64,000 nucleotides of DNA from Thalassospira marina (GCF_002844375.1 NZ_CP024199.1:1-64000), one strand, 5' to 3'; positions 43,897-52,957 are shown, numbered from the stretch's first letter. Made by a program: numbers and translations. The notes: a model not told the origin generated them from the sequence alone.

Positions 43897-44814
43897 ATGA
43901 CGGATATCAGACATTTTCTGGATATCGAGGGCATGTCCGCCGAGGCATTGCACGATATCCTTTCATTGGGGGACAATGAAAAGGCGGGCAAGGCCCCCTT
44001 TGGTGCCAAACCGCTGGCAGGCAAAACCCTGGCCCTGATTTTTGAAAAACCCTCGACCCGAACCCGCGTTTCCTTTGAAGTGGGCATGCGCCAGCTTGGC
44101 GGGGATGTTGTGGTTCTGGATTCAGCCAGCAGCCAGCTTGGCCGCGGGGAAACGATTGCCGATACCGCGCGCGTACTTTCGCGCTATGTCGATGCCATCA
44201 TGATCCGTACGACCGATGAATCAAAACTGCTGGAACTGGCCGAATATGCCACCGTTCCCGTGATCAACGGCCTGACCGATCAAAGCCACCCCTGCCAGAT
44301 CATGGCCGACCTGATGACGGTGCGTGAACACAAGGGCAAGCTTGACGGGCTGAAATTTGCCTGGGTTGGCGATGGCAACAATGTGTCGACATCCATGATT
44401 CACGCGACGTCGAAATTTGGTTTCTCGCTTGATATGGCCTGCCCGGTGGGTTATCGCCCGCAGCAGGGCCTGATCGAGGCGGCAAATTCCGCTGGTGGCA
44501 AGGTCCGCCTGGCTGAATTTGACGATGCCCTTTCAGGTGCCGATGTGGTGGTAACCGATTGCTGGGTTTCGATGGGTGATAAAGACCACGATGCCCGTAT
44601 GGCAGCGCTTGCGCCCTATCAGGTCAATGCGGCGGCCATGGCAAAGGCCAACAGGGATGCGCTTTTCATGCATTGCCTGCCTGCACACCGTAATGAAGAA
44701 GTCACCGATGACGTGATCGATGGTCCGCAGTCGGTGGTCTTTGACGAAGCGGAAAATCGCCTGCATGCGCAGAAGGGCATTCTGCTATACTGTTTTAATG
44801 GCTTGCCTGCGTAA
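43897..44814 (+). CDS. argF: Ornithine carbamoyltransferase
   Basis: This is a 305-aa enzyme that joins carbamoyl phosphate to ornithine to give citrulline. The carbamoyl-phosphate motif is EKPSTRTRVSFEVG near residue 50, followed by NGLTDQSHPCQIMADLMT and the ornithine-binding FMHCLPAHRNEEVTDDV. It is co-transcribed with argD. A terminator follows before hslO. Confidence 0.97.
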   Translation: MTDIRHFLDIEGMSAEALHDILSLGDNEKAGKAPFGAKPLAGKTLALIFEKPSTRTRVSFEVGMRQLGGDVVVLDSASSQLGRGETIADTARVLSRYVDAIMIRTTDESKLLELAEYATVPVINGLTDQSHPCQIMADLMTVREHKGKLDGLKFAWVGDGNNVSTSMIHATSKFGFSLDMACPVGYRPQQGLIEAANSAGGKVRLAEFDDALSGADVVVTDCWVSMGDKDHDARMAALAPYQVNAAAMAKANRDALFMHCLPAHRNEEVTDDVIDGPQSVVFDEAENRLHAQKGILLYCFNGLPA

Positions 44815-44844
44815 AAATTCTGCCTAGATTAGGGTCAGATTTTT

Positions 44845-44872
44845 GGGGCGAACAGCAATGTTCGCCCCTTTG
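44845..44872 (+). terminator. Terminator after argF
   Basis: GGGGCGAAC (44845-44853) pairs with GTTCGCCCC (44860-44868), followed by TTTGG. The short T run may allow read-through into hslO, which starts about 40 bases later. Confidence 0.7.
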
Positions 44873-44909
44873 GTATTTGAACCGAAATTGCAACCATCGG
44901 AAGCTGATC

Positions 44910-45878
44910 ATGCAAGTTGCTGTCGATTTTTGTCAGCCCTTTACGCTGGAACATTCCAACATCCGTGGCCGCTTCACGCGCCTTGGGCCGACCGTGCAAA
45001 CCATTGTCGGGCAGCATAACTATCCGCCCCTGGCAAATGACCTGCTGGCTGAAATCATTGCGCTGGCGGTTCTGCTGTCTTCGGCCCTGAAATATGAAGG
45101 CCTTTTCACCCTTCAGACATCGTCTGACGGGCCGATCAGCATGCTGGTGGTGGATGTCGATAGCGATGGTAATATCCGCGCCTGTTTGCGTGTTGATGAA
45201 GACCGCCTGAATGCCATGATCGCGGCTGAAGAAGGCGGCGAAGAAGCCCTGCGCGGCAAGGTTCATAAACTGATGGGCCATGGCCATATCGCCTTTACCG
45301 TTGATCAGGGCGATGATCATGAACGCTATCAGGGCATTGTCTCGCTGGAAGGGGAAACCCTTTCGGAATGTGCCGAAGCCTATTTCCGCCAGTCCGAACA
45401 GCTTGAAACCGCTTTCAAGATCGAGGTTCATCGTGGTGAAACCGAACGCGACTGGTGGGTTGGTGGCATGTTTGTCCAGCGTCTGCCGGGCAGTGCATCG
45501 GGCGATGCCTTAACGCCCGAACAGGATGCCGAATGGCAGGATAACTGGCGTCGGGCAAAAATCCTGATGGGCAGTGCCACTGCGAACGAACTGGTTGATA
45601 TTTCGCTGGGGGCGCAGGATCTGATCTGGCGTCTGTTCCATGATGAAGAACCGCGTGTTTTCGATCAGGACCAGTTGCAGTTCAAATGCCGCTGTTCCCG
45701 CCAGAAAATCGAAGGTGCGCTTGCCGCTTATCCGCTTGAAGAGTTGCTGGATATGCGCGAATCCCATACCGGTGAAGTCGGTGTGACCTGCCAGTTCTGC
45801 AACACGCATTATGGTTTTAACGAAGCCGACCTGCGTGCGCTGAAGGCCGATGACGCACAGCCGGGCGAAACTGCATAA
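44910..45878 (+). CDS. hslO: Redox-regulated chaperone Hsp33
   Basis: This is a 322-aa holdase chaperone, activated when oxidants displace zinc from its C-terminal cysteines. The redox switch is visible as CRC in LQFKCRCSRQKIEGAL and CxxC in VTCQFCNTHYGFNEADL. The N-terminal domain resembles other Hsp33 proteins (GHIAFTVDQGDDHERYQGIVSL). ATG 44910 chosen. The argD-argF-hslO order recurs in alphaproteobacteria. Confidence 0.94.
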   Translation: MQVAVDFCQPFTLEHSNIRGRFTRLGPTVQTIVGQHNYPPLANDLLAEIIALAVLLSSALKYEGLFTLQTSSDGPISMLVVDVDSDGNIRACLRVDEDRLNAMIAAEEGGEEALRGKVHKLMGHGHIAFTVDQGDDHERYQGIVSLEGETLSECAEAYFRQSEQLETAFKIEVHRGETERDWWVGGMFVQRLPGSASGDALTPEQDAEWQDNWRRAKILMGSATANELVDISLGAQDLIWRLFHDEEPRVFDQDQLQFKCRCSRQKIEGALAAYPLEELLDMRESHTGEVGVTCQFCNTHYGFNEADLRALKADDAQPGETA

Positions 45879-46026
45879 GTCTGCGGCCAAAAGCTGATAA
45901 GCCCTTGATGCCAATAAGAACGTCACAGGCTTGCCTTAATCATTATTCATCGTCACGATGACAGTTAGTGGAGCCGGGGCCGTGCCCCGGTTCGCATCGT
46001 GATAAAATGTTCAGGAGAACGGGGTA

Positions 46027-46623
46027 ATGATGGGGTTGTCTATGCGTGGCATCAGCCTGGCAGTGGCAGGGGGAATGGCAATGATGGTGGCGGCTTGTAC
46101 AAGCGCACCCGTGCAAACATACCCGGATGTGACATGGCGTCACCTTTCTCCGATTGAATTTTCGGCAGGCCCGGTTGAAAAGGTCGCGGCCTATGGGGTG
46201 CCAGCCGCCAATGACCTGCAGCCTGATCTGCCGTTTGATCTGGGCCGCATGGCAATGAACTGGCCCGATGACCGCCTTGAAACCGCGGGTACCAACGATA
46301 TTTTGCGTTATAGCGTTACCGATGCCTCCATCACCACTGCAAGCCTTGAAACCAAGGGCGGTATCAAGGGCATGTTCACCGATGACCAGTCGCAGAAGGT
46401 GGATTTGAAGGTTGGTGCGAAGCTTGAACTTCTGACCGAAGATGGCACCCAGAAAGGCGAAGTTGCCGCCGTTGTTGAACGCAGCCGCACACTTTCGGAA
46501 TCGATGTCGGTGGCGGAACGTGAAAAGGCGATCTATGACGAAACCGCTGCCCTGTTGATGGATCTGGATCGCGAGCTTGATAAGCAGATCCATAAAAATC
46601 TGGGTCGTTTCCTTTTGAACTAA
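46027..46623 (+). CDS. Predicted lipoprotein, function unknown
   Basis: This is a 198-aa protein with a signal peptide ending in the lipobox VAAC (Cys24), so it is probably an outer- or inner-membrane lipoprotein. The mature part begins with a short proline-containing stretch, then a beta-rich body. An acidic/basic C-terminal helix follows (residues about 155-195, SVAEREKAIYDETAALLMDLDRELDKQIHKNL). I do not recognise a family with confidence. ATG 46027 has AGGAGAA upstream. It stands alone between hslO and the ECF locus and ends in a hairpin terminator. Confidence 0.78.
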   Translation: MMGLSMRGISLAVAGGMAMMVAACTSAPVQTYPDVTWRHLSPIEFSAGPVEKVAAYGVPAANDLQPDLPFDLGRMAMNWPDDRLETAGTNDILRYSVTDASITTASLETKGGIKGMFTDDQSQKVDLKVGAKLELLTEDGTQKGEVAAVVERSRTLSESMSVAEREKAIYDETAALLMDLDRELDKQIHKNLGRFLLN

Positions 46624-46681
46624 CGCCCTTGGGTGCTGCTGTGCATTGGCCTTTGGGCATTTGCGCAGTCATAAAAACATG

Positions 46682-46755
46682 AACGGCAGGTTTTCCCTGT
46701 ATTTTTTGTCCATATCGCAAAATGGATGGAAATATCGGGTAACCTGCCGTTTTTA
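46682..46755 (+). terminator. Long-loop terminator after lipoprotein gene
   Basis: AACGGCAGGTT (46682-46692) and AACCTGCCGTT (46741-46751) are perfectly complementary and followed by TTTATTT. The 48-base loop holds a small inner hairpin, GTCCAT/ATGGA, so the element is a double stem. Confidence 0.65.
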
Positions 46756-46840
46756 TTTGGGTTTTGGGCTGGTTTTCCCGGTGCGCTTCTGCATTTTCAG
46801 GGCGAAAAATGATGCGGGATTAAAAAAATAGCACGGGCCG

Positions 46841-46868
46841 GGGAATAAACCGGCTGCTCGCCTGTCTT
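46841..46868 (+). promoter_or_regulatory. Candidate ECF-type promoter before DUF305 gene
   Basis: GGGAAT (46841-46846), a 16-base spacer and TGTCTT (46863-46868). The GGGAAT -35 is the class used by many ECF sigma factors rather than sigma-70, and an ECF gene lies 2.3 kb downstream in the same direction. Confidence 0.45.
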
Positions 46869-46901
46869 GTTATTATCACCTTCAAGACAGGAGCCGACCC
46901 C

Positions 46902-47405
46902 ATGAGCCATCTGCGAAACTTCCTGCACCAGGCAGGCCGCCATATTGCCGGTAGCGCCATATGTTTTGCACTGCTGGGCGGTGGTGCTGCCCTGGCCCAT
47001 AATGGCGTGGACCATAATGCGCCAAATGCTACCGGTCATGCAGCAGGCCAGCAGGGCGATCCTGCCCAACCTGCCAAAGCAGGTGCCAGTGACGCTGCCA
47101 ATAATGCCGCCGCATTGGCGCATGAACAGCCCTTTCTGGATGGCAATGCGAATGCAATGGCAAAGATGATGTCGGCCATGCATGTAGCGCCCACCGGCGA
47201 TATTGACCGCGATTTCGTCACCATGATGGCCCCGCATCATCAGGGCGCAATTGATATGTGCGTGGCATTTTTGCCCTATGCCACCAACCCGCAGCTAAAA
47301 CGCCTGTGTCAGGAAATCATCGTGACGCAGCAGCAGGAAATTGCCGCCATGTATCTGGCCATTGGCAAGGCACTGCCACCTTCCACCCCGGCACCCACCC
47401 ACTGA
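46902..47405 (+). CDS. DUF305-family exported protein
   Basis: This is a 167-aa protein with a signal peptide (AGSAICFALLGGGAALA), a low-complexity Ala/His/Gln linker, and a C-terminal four-helix DUF305 domain: DIDRDFVTMMAPHHQGAIDMCVAFL, then a late QQQEIAAMYLAIG. The FxxxMxPHHQGAIDM signature has Met and His residues that in some cyanobacterial relatives (CopM) bind copper. It precedes a YVTN propeller gene and an ECF/anti-sigma pair, and may be a target of that sigma factor. Copper binding here is inference. Confidence 0.88.
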   Translation: MSHLRNFLHQAGRHIAGSAICFALLGGGAALAHNGVDHNAPNATGHAAGQQGDPAQPAKAGASDAANNAAALAHEQPFLDGNANAMAKMMSAMHVAPTGDIDRDFVTMMAPHHQGAIDMCVAFLPYATNPQLKRLCQEIIVTQQQEIAAMYLAIGKALPPSTPAPTH

Positions 47406-47560
47406 TTTTCAGTTTTCTGGCCGTTTGGCAGGGGTTCTTTCCACCCTGCTTGCGGTTTGCGAAGGCGGCTGTCTTTCGCCAAAGGGTCCGTTTTTCACCC
47501 GTTTCCCGTCTTTCCCTTGTCCCGTCTTTCATTCCCCAACATTTTAATGTCAGGAAACCC

Positions 47561-49021
47561 ATGAAACGTTTACTTGCCTCAACCTTTTTGACCTGCGGGC
47601 TGTTTGTGGCTGCGGGTTCGGCCATGGCCGGGCAGGCGCCGCTGGCGGCATCCACCCCCGACATTCCGATCAGCCACCAGGACCGCGTTTATGCCGCCGA
47701 ACAGTTTTCCAACACCGTTTCGGTGGTGGACCCGGCCAGCAACACTCTTTTGGGGGTTATCCGCCTGGGCGACCCGCAACCGCGCAATCTCAGCCCGCTT
47801 TATCGGGGTCAGGTGCTGGTGCATGGCATGGGTTTTTCACCAGATCATAAAACCATTGCTGTTGTGGCTGTGGGTAGCAATTCGGTGTCGTTTATCGATA
47901 CTGCAACCAACAGCGTCAAACACACGACCTATCTGGGCCGTTCCCCACACGAGGCATTCTATACCCCCGATGGCAAGGAAGTCTGGATCACCATTCGTGG
48001 TGAGGATTATGTGTCCGTCATCGATGCGACGACCTTTGAAGAAAAAACCCGCATCAAAACCCCGGCTGGGCCGGGCATGCAGATTTTTTCGCCCGATGGC
48101 AAATATGGTTATATCTGTTCATCCTTTAACCCGGAAACACTGGTGGTTTCGGTTGCTGATCATAAAATTGTCGGCAAGGTCAAACAGGCCAGTCCGTTTT
48201 GCCCCAACATTGCCGCCAGCCCCGATGGCAGCCAGGTTTGGCTGACCCTGAAGGATGTGGGCAAGGTGCAGGTATTTGATGCCAAACCACCTTTTGACGT
48301 GATCAAAACCATTGATACCGGCCCCATCACCAACCACGTAAATATCGTCAATAATGCCAAGGGGACCTTTGCCTATGTCACCATTGGCGGTCTGAACCAG
48401 GTTAAGGTTTTTAACGCCAAAACGTTTGAACAGGTGGCAACCGTGCCGGTTGGCAAGCTGCCCCATGGTTTGTGGCCGTCTGGCGATGGCAGCCGGGTTT
48501 ATGTTGGTCTTGAAAATGACGATGCCCTGGCCGCCATCGATACCCTGACCAACAAGGTTGTTGCCACCATTCCGATCGGGCAGGCACCCCAGGCGGTGAA
48601 TTATGTGTCCGGTGCTGTCACATCTGGTGATGGCACGGCAAACCTGCAGGCGCTGGGCGAAACCGACCACGCGGTTCAGTTTGTTTTGCACCCTGTTGGT
48701 AATGCCAGCGAACAGTCCACCAGTGTGTCGCTGTTTGACCAGGGTTTGACACAGGTTGTCCAGGCATCGGTTAGCGGGCTTGAGGCCAAAAAGGATTATG
48801 TCCTGGCCCTGTCAAACAAGGCTGATGGCAGCGGCCCGTTACAGGCCATTGCCAGCTTTAAGGCCAACCCGGCGGGTGCGGGCATCGTCAATGCGCTTGG
48901 CCCCATTCGCCAGCTTGTGCAGGGCGAAGAAGGCATTGCCAAACGTTACCTTGTTATTGCCAGCGGCACGCTTGGCAATATCGGTAAACCGGTTCAGATC
49001 CAGGCGATGACCCAGGATTGA
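47561..49021 (+). CDS. Periplasmic YVTN beta-propeller protein
   Basis: This is a 486-aa exported protein with signal peptide LLASTFLTCGLFVAAGSAMA. Repeated propeller blades follow, of the form (V/I)DxAT/NTVV..I.(V/I)G..PHG and FSPDG, in residues about 40-350: VYAAEQFSNTVSVVDPASNTLLGVI, VGKLPHGLWPSGDGSRVYVG. A C-terminal beta domain of about 130 residues comes after that. Such proteins act as binding platforms. It follows the DUF305 gene by 155 bases and is followed by the ECF sigma gene. ATG 47561 has AGGAAA upstream. Confidence 0.87.
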   Translation: MKRLLASTFLTCGLFVAAGSAMAGQAPLAASTPDIPISHQDRVYAAEQFSNTVSVVDPASNTLLGVIRLGDPQPRNLSPLYRGQVLVHGMGFSPDHKTIAVVAVGSNSVSFIDTATNSVKHTTYLGRSPHEAFYTPDGKEVWITIRGEDYVSVIDATTFEEKTRIKTPAGPGMQIFSPDGKYGYICSSFNPETLVVSVADHKIVGKVKQASPFCPNIAASPDGSQVWLTLKDVGKVQVFDAKPPFDVIKTIDTGPITNHVNIVNNAKGTFAYVTIGGLNQVKVFNAKTFEQVATVPVGKLPHGLWPSGDGSRVYVGLENDDALAAIDTLTNKVVATIPIGQAPQAVNYVSGAVTSGDGTANLQALGETDHAVQFVLHPVGNASEQSTSVSLFDQGLTQVVQASVSGLEAKKDYVLALSNKADGSGPLQAIASFKANPAGAGIVNALGPIRQLVQGEEGIAKRYLVIASGTLGNIGKPVQIQAMTQD

Positions 49022-49032
49022 TTGGACGTGAT

Positions 49033-49083
49033 GTTCCCCGGTGCCCGATGGTGCCGGGGAACGCAACTGGATAAACCGCGATG
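49033..49083 (+). promoter_or_regulatory. Hairpin and ECF-like promoter before sigma gene
   Basis: GTTCCCCGG (49033-49041) and CCGGGGAAC (49054-49062) form a perfect 9-bp stem after the propeller gene. Its right arm contains GGAAC (49058-49062), which with CGATG (49079-49083) and a 16-base spacer resembles an ECF promoter. This could be an autoregulated start for the sigma gene. Confidence 0.4.
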
Positions 49084-49130
49084 CGAGAAAACATAAAGCA
49101 CGCAATGACCAGCAGATCAGACAGGCCAGC

Positions 49131-49688
49131 ATGATGCGTGACGATGATATGATCGGGCGGATCGAACCGTTAATCCCGGCGTTGCGCCGGTATGCACGCG
49201 CGCTGATGAAAAACGCCAGTGCGGCCGATGATCTGGTGCAGGATTGCCTGGAACGCGCGATCAGCCGCTGGCATCAACGCCATAATGATGGCAATACCCG
49301 GCGCTGGATGTTTACAATTTTGCATAATCTGGCGGTTAATCGCTGGCAGCAGGCACGCGCCCGTGGGGTTCATGTGGCGATCGAGGATGCAGGTGATGCG
49401 GTATTTTCACACCCGCCCCGCCAGGATGAAAACCTGCATTTCAATGATGTTATGGCCGCCCTTGAAAAACTGCCCGATGACCAGCGCAGTGTGGTTTTGC
49501 TGGTATCGGTCGAAGATCTGTCCTATGCGGATGCGGCAAAGGTTCTTGATATTCCGGTGGGTACGGTGATGTCGCGGCTGTCGCGCGGGCGTGAAAGGCT
49601 GGCGCAAATACTGGCAAATCCCGAACGCGAAACGGCACGCGATGATGAAACCCCTGGCATGTCCCCGGTTCTGCGGAGAGTGAAATGA
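49131..49688 (+). CDS. ECF-family RNA polymerase sigma factor
   Basis: This is a 185-aa sigma factor with only regions 2 and 4. Sigma2 (IPALRRYARALMKNASAADDLVQDCLERA, then WMFTILHNLAVNRWQQ) and sigma4 (LEKLPDDQRSVVLLVSVEDLSYADAAKVLDIPVGTVMSRLSRGRERL) are joined by a short linker. The stop overlaps the anti-sigma start by four bases (ATGA), so they are translationally coupled. ATG 49131 chosen; a second Met follows at once, and the ribosome site is weak. It probably directs its own operon and the DUF305-propeller pair. Confidence 0.93.
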   Translation: MMRDDDMIGRIEPLIPALRRYARALMKNASAADDLVQDCLERAISRWHQRHNDGNTRRWMFTILHNLAVNRWQQARARGVHVAIEDAGDAVFSHPPRQDENLHFNDVMAALEKLPDDQRSVVLLVSVEDLSYADAAKVLDIPVGTVMSRLSRGRERLAQILANPERETARDDETPGMSPVLRRVK

Positions 49689-50506
49689 GCAACAGACCCA
49701 TCAGCGAAGATGATCTGCATGCCTATATTGACCAGGCACTTGATGCCACCCGCCAGGCCGAGGTGGAAGCCTATCTGGCGCAGCACGAAGATGTTGCCGC
49801 CCGGGTGGCGGGTTATCGCCGGGATCGCGACCTGTTGCGCAATGCCTTTGCCAAAGTCGCCGAGGAACCCGTTCCGTCGCGATTGAATGTCGAACATATT
49901 GCTGCGCGCCAGCGTAGCGCGAAACGTCAGCCCTTGTGGCAAATGGCAGCAGCGGCGATGGTGTTGCTGGTGGCCGGTGGGGCCGGTGGCTGGGTGTTGC
50001 ATGGCCAAATGCAGGGCAGTGAGGCGACGGCGGCGCAGTTAACGCCAGCCGGGGCCAGCGGTATTGTCGCCCTCGCCAGCGAGGCAGCGGACAGTTATCA
50101 GGTTTTTGCCCTTGATCATTTTCGCCCGGTGGAAATGCGTGCCGATGATGGTGATAGTGGCGCGGCCTTTGTCCGCTGGGCGTCAGATCGTCTTGCCCAT
50201 CCCGTTCAGGTGCCCGACCTTGCGACATCGGGATATCGTTTTATGGGCGGGCGCATTGTCGCAACGGCGCATGGCCCGGCTGCTATGCTGATGTATGACG
50301 ATGATAAAGGCGTTCGCCTTGTCGTGTTGACCCGCCCGATGAAGGTGGATCAGAACACGTCCATGACCGGCAGCCATCGGGGTGATCTGGGTGGTTATAG
50401 CTGGGCGGACAAGGGCCTTGGCTACAGCGTGGTTGCGCCATTGGATGATCAGGTTTTACACCCGTTGGCCGATGAAATCCGCCGCCAGCTTGGCAGTGAT
50501 GCCTAA
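49685..50506 (+). CDS. Membrane anti-sigma factor
   Basis: This is a 273-aa protein. The N-terminal cytoplasmic helical domain binds the sigma factor (ISEDDLHAYIDQALDATRQAEVEAYLAQHEDVAARV). One membrane segment follows (WQMAAAAMVLLVAGGAGGWVL, residues about 84-105), then a periplasmic domain of about 165 residues. The zinc HxxxCxxC motif of ZAS-type anti-sigmas is absent (no Cys in the domain), so release of the sigma is unlikely to depend on a zinc-thiol switch. It is the last gene of the operon before a terminator. Confidence 0.88.
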   Translation: MSNRPISEDDLHAYIDQALDATRQAEVEAYLAQHEDVAARVAGYRRDRDLLRNAFAKVAEEPVPSRLNVEHIAARQRSAKRQPLWQMAAAAMVLLVAGGAGGWVLHGQMQGSEATAAQLTPAGASGIVALASEAADSYQVFALDHFRPVEMRADDGDSGAAFVRWASDRLAHPVQVPDLATSGYRFMGGRIVATAHGPAAMLMYDDDKGVRLVVLTRPMKVDQNTSMTGSHRGDLGGYSWADKGLGYSVVAPLDDQVLHPLADEIRRQLGSDA

Positions 50507-50523
50507 CATATCAGTCAGAACAC

Positions 50524-50570
50524 AAAAGGCGCGCAAATTGCCGGTTTTGGCAGGTTGCACGCCTTTTTTA
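50524..50570. terminator. Terminator between anti-sigma and uspA genes
   Basis: AAAAGGCG-C-GCAA (50524-50536) pairs with TTGC-AC-GCCTTTT, with an inner GCC/GGC stem and a T6 tail. It is placed between convergent genes and probably serves both. Confidence 0.8.
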
Positions 50571-50594
50571 ATGGGTTCTGTTTGCTTGACTGGT

Positions 50595-51449
50595 TTAGCG
50601 GAACAGCAAAACCGGCACATGGCAGGACCGGACCATTTCGGTCGTGGTGCTGCCAATGATCAGGTTGCGAATGCGTGAATGGCCGTATGCACCCATCACC
50701 AGCAGATCGAACTTGTCATTTTCAATGCGGGTTTTGATCACGGTTTCCGCATCGCCCTTTTCAATCGCGCTTTCGGCGTTGATTCCGGCATTGTTCAGAA
50801 TGGCAACCGCATCATCAAGCGACTGGCGGGCATCGCTGCCCGGTTCGCCCGCGGCAAGCAACAGGCAGGACAGGCCGTTAAACAGTTTGCTTTGGGCAAT
50901 ATGGTTAATGGCTTTCATCACGCTGGGGCCGCCATCAAAGGCGATGACGAATTTTTCAATCGGCTGAAAGGCGCGCGATGTAACCAGCACGGGTTTTGTT
51001 GCCCCGCGCACGACCCGTTCCAGGTTGGACCCCAAATGCAGCTTGGCAAAATCGGCGGCTTCTCCGCGTTTGCCAATAATGATCAGGTCGGCATCCTGTT
51101 CAAATTCTTCGATGGCTTCGATCAGGTCGCCATGGCGCAGTTTGGTTTCCGCCTCGATCCCGCTTTTTTCGCGGATATGCTCGCTGGCTTCAGCCAGCAA
51201 CAGGCGGCCATGCTGCAGGGCCAGTTTGCCTTTTTGCGCATCAAGGTCGGCCAGTTCCTTCAACAGGGCACTGCGGGCGCCCAGTTTCAGGTTGCCCGAA
51301 AAATCCGCCTGTTCGCCAGTCGCATGGCGACGGCCCAGCACATGCACCAGCGATACTGATGCCGCTGTGCGTTCCGCAATCCAGGCGGCATGGTCACAAA
51401 CGCTGTTGGAATAGATCGACCCATCGATCAGGGCGATAAGCTTGGTCAT
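50595..51449 (-). CDS. Tandem universal stress protein
   Basis: This is a 284-aa protein with two UspA domains in tandem: N-half TKLIALIDGSIYSNSVCDHAAWIAER, C-half KFVIAFDGGPSVMKAINHIAQSK. The C-terminal GxxG(9)G(S/T) nucleotide-binding motif is kept (MGAYGHSRIRNLIIGSTTTEMVRSCHVPVLL), while the N-half has a weaker version. It lies 17 bases behind sulP, so the two form an operon. Its role beside an anion transporter is not established. Confidence 0.9.
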   Translation of the reverse strand: MTKLIALIDGSIYSNSVCDHAAWIAERTAASVSLVHVLGRRHATGEQADFSGNLKLGARSALLKELADLDAQKGKLALQHGRLLLAEASEHIREKSGIEAETKLRHGDLIEAIEEFEQDADLIIIGKRGEAADFAKLHLGSNLERVVRGATKPVLVTSRAFQPIEKFVIAFDGGPSVMKAINHIAQSKLFNGLSCLLLAAGEPGSDARQSLDDAVAILNNAGINAESAIEKGDAETVIKTRIENDKFDLLVMGAYGHSRIRNLIIGSTTTEMVRSCHVPVLLFR

Positions 51450-51466
51450 GATGGTTGCCTCTTCCC

Positions 51467-52957
51467 CTAGTGGCCCGCAAGGCGTTCAAACGCGCCCGGC
51501 TTGTCATGGATTGCAAGCTTGTCGACGATTGTTTCGCTTGCTTCATTGAGGCCGATCAATTCAACCTCGGCACCTTCACGGCGGAATTTCATCACCACCA
51601 TGTCCAACGCTGAAACACTGGAAATATCCCAGATATGGGCGTGGGTGACATCGATAACGACTTTATCAAGGGCTTCGCGGAAGTCAAAAGCCTTGGAAAA
51701 ACGCTCCACCGAGGCAAAAAAGATCTGACCTTCAATGTGATAGGTGCGGGTGGTGCCGTCGCCCGAAAGTTCGCTGCGCACACGGAAAATCTGCGAGATT
51801 TTCCAGGCAAAGAAAATACCCGACAGCAGCACACCGACCAGAACACCAATCGCCAGGTTATGGGTGGCGACCACCACAACAACCGTTGCCAGCATCACGA
51901 CAGACGAGCTGCGCGGATGGGTTTTCAGGCTTTTGATCGAGGACCAGCTAAAGGTGCCGATGGACACCATGATCATGATGGCAACAAGCGCTGCCATCGG
52001 AATGATACGGACAAAATCACCCAGAACCACCACCAGGATCAGCAGGAAGATACCGGCCAGCAGGGTGGAAAGGCGGGTACGACCGCCCGATTTGATATTG
52101 ATGACCGACTGGCCAATCATGGCGCAACCCGCCATGCCGCCGATAAAGCCGGTGCAGAAATTGGCAATGCCCTGGCCGTAACATTCGCGAATGCGGTTTG
52201 ACGATGTGTCGGTCAAATCATCAACGATGGATGCCGTCATCAGTGATTCCAGCAGGCCAACAGCCGCAACCCCGGCTGAATAGGGCAGAATGATCAGCAA
52301 GGTATCGAGGCTGAACGGCACATTGGGAATGGCAAAGGCCGGGAAGGCATCGGGCAATGCGCCCATATCGCCAACGGTGTGGAAATCGGCATCAATGAAC
52401 AGCGAAATCGTTGTCAGAACAATGATCGATACCAGCGGCGAGGGGATGGCTTTGGTAATGCGCGGGAACAGGTAAATAATGGCAAGGCCCCCTGCCACCA
52501 TCACATAGGTTACCCACGGCACATTGATCAGTTCGGGCAACTGGGCCATGAAAATCAGGATCGCAAGGGCGTTTACAAACCCTGTCATCACCGATTTCGA
52601 TACAAATTGCATCAGGTTGCCTAACCGCAGCAACCCCGCAATCATTTGCAGGATACCGGCCAGCACCGTGGCAGCCAGCAGGTAATCCAGCCCGTGTTCG
52701 CGCACAAGCGAGCCCATCAAAACAGCAGTGGCTGCCGTTGCCGCCGAAATCATACCGGGGCGGCCGCCAAAAACGGCGGTGATCACGGCAATCGAAAAAG
52801 ATGCAAAAAGGCCGACCTTCGGATCGACACCGGCAATGATCGAAAAGGCGATGGCTTCGGGAATAAGTGCAAGGCCAACAACCATGGCCGACAATACGTC
52901 ATTGCGAATATTGCCCAGCCATTCGGCGCGCAATTTCGGAAGGAAATCTGTGTTCAC
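51467..52957 (-). CDS. SulP-family anion permease with STAS domain
   Basis: This is a 496-aa membrane transporter of the SLC26/SulP family, which moves sulfate, bicarbonate or other anions with H+ or Na+. The N-terminal transport domain has 12-14 segments with VVGLALIPEAIAFSIIAGVDPKVGLFASF at its start. The C-terminal cytoplasmic STAS domain (residues about 390-490) includes VIDVTHAHIWDISSVSALDMVVMKF. I start at GTG 52957 with GGAGAT just upstream. Upstream in-frame codons have no family match. Two palindromes lie in the leader. Confidence 0.92.
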   Translation of the reverse strand: MNTDFLPKLRAEWLGNIRNDVLSAMVVGLALIPEAIAFSIIAGVDPKVGLFASFSIAVITAVFGGRPGMISAATAATAVLMGSLVREHGLDYLLAATVLAGILQMIAGLLRLGNLMQFVSKSVMTGFVNALAILIFMAQLPELINVPWVTYVMVAGGLAIIYLFPRITKAIPSPLVSIIVLTTISLFIDADFHTVGDMGALPDAFPAFAIPNVPFSLDTLLIILPYSAGVAAVGLLESLMTASIVDDLTDTSSNRIRECYGQGIANFCTGFIGGMAGCAMIGQSVINIKSGGRTRLSTLLAGIFLLILVVVLGDFVRIIPMAALVAIMIMVSIGTFSWSSIKSLKTHPRSSSVVMLATVVVVVATHNLAIGVLVGVLLSGIFFAWKISQIFRVRSELSGDGTTRTYHIEGQIFFASVERFSKAFDFREALDKVVIDVTHAHIWDISSVSALDMVVMKFRREGAEVELIGLNEASETIVDKLAIHDKPGAFERLAGH

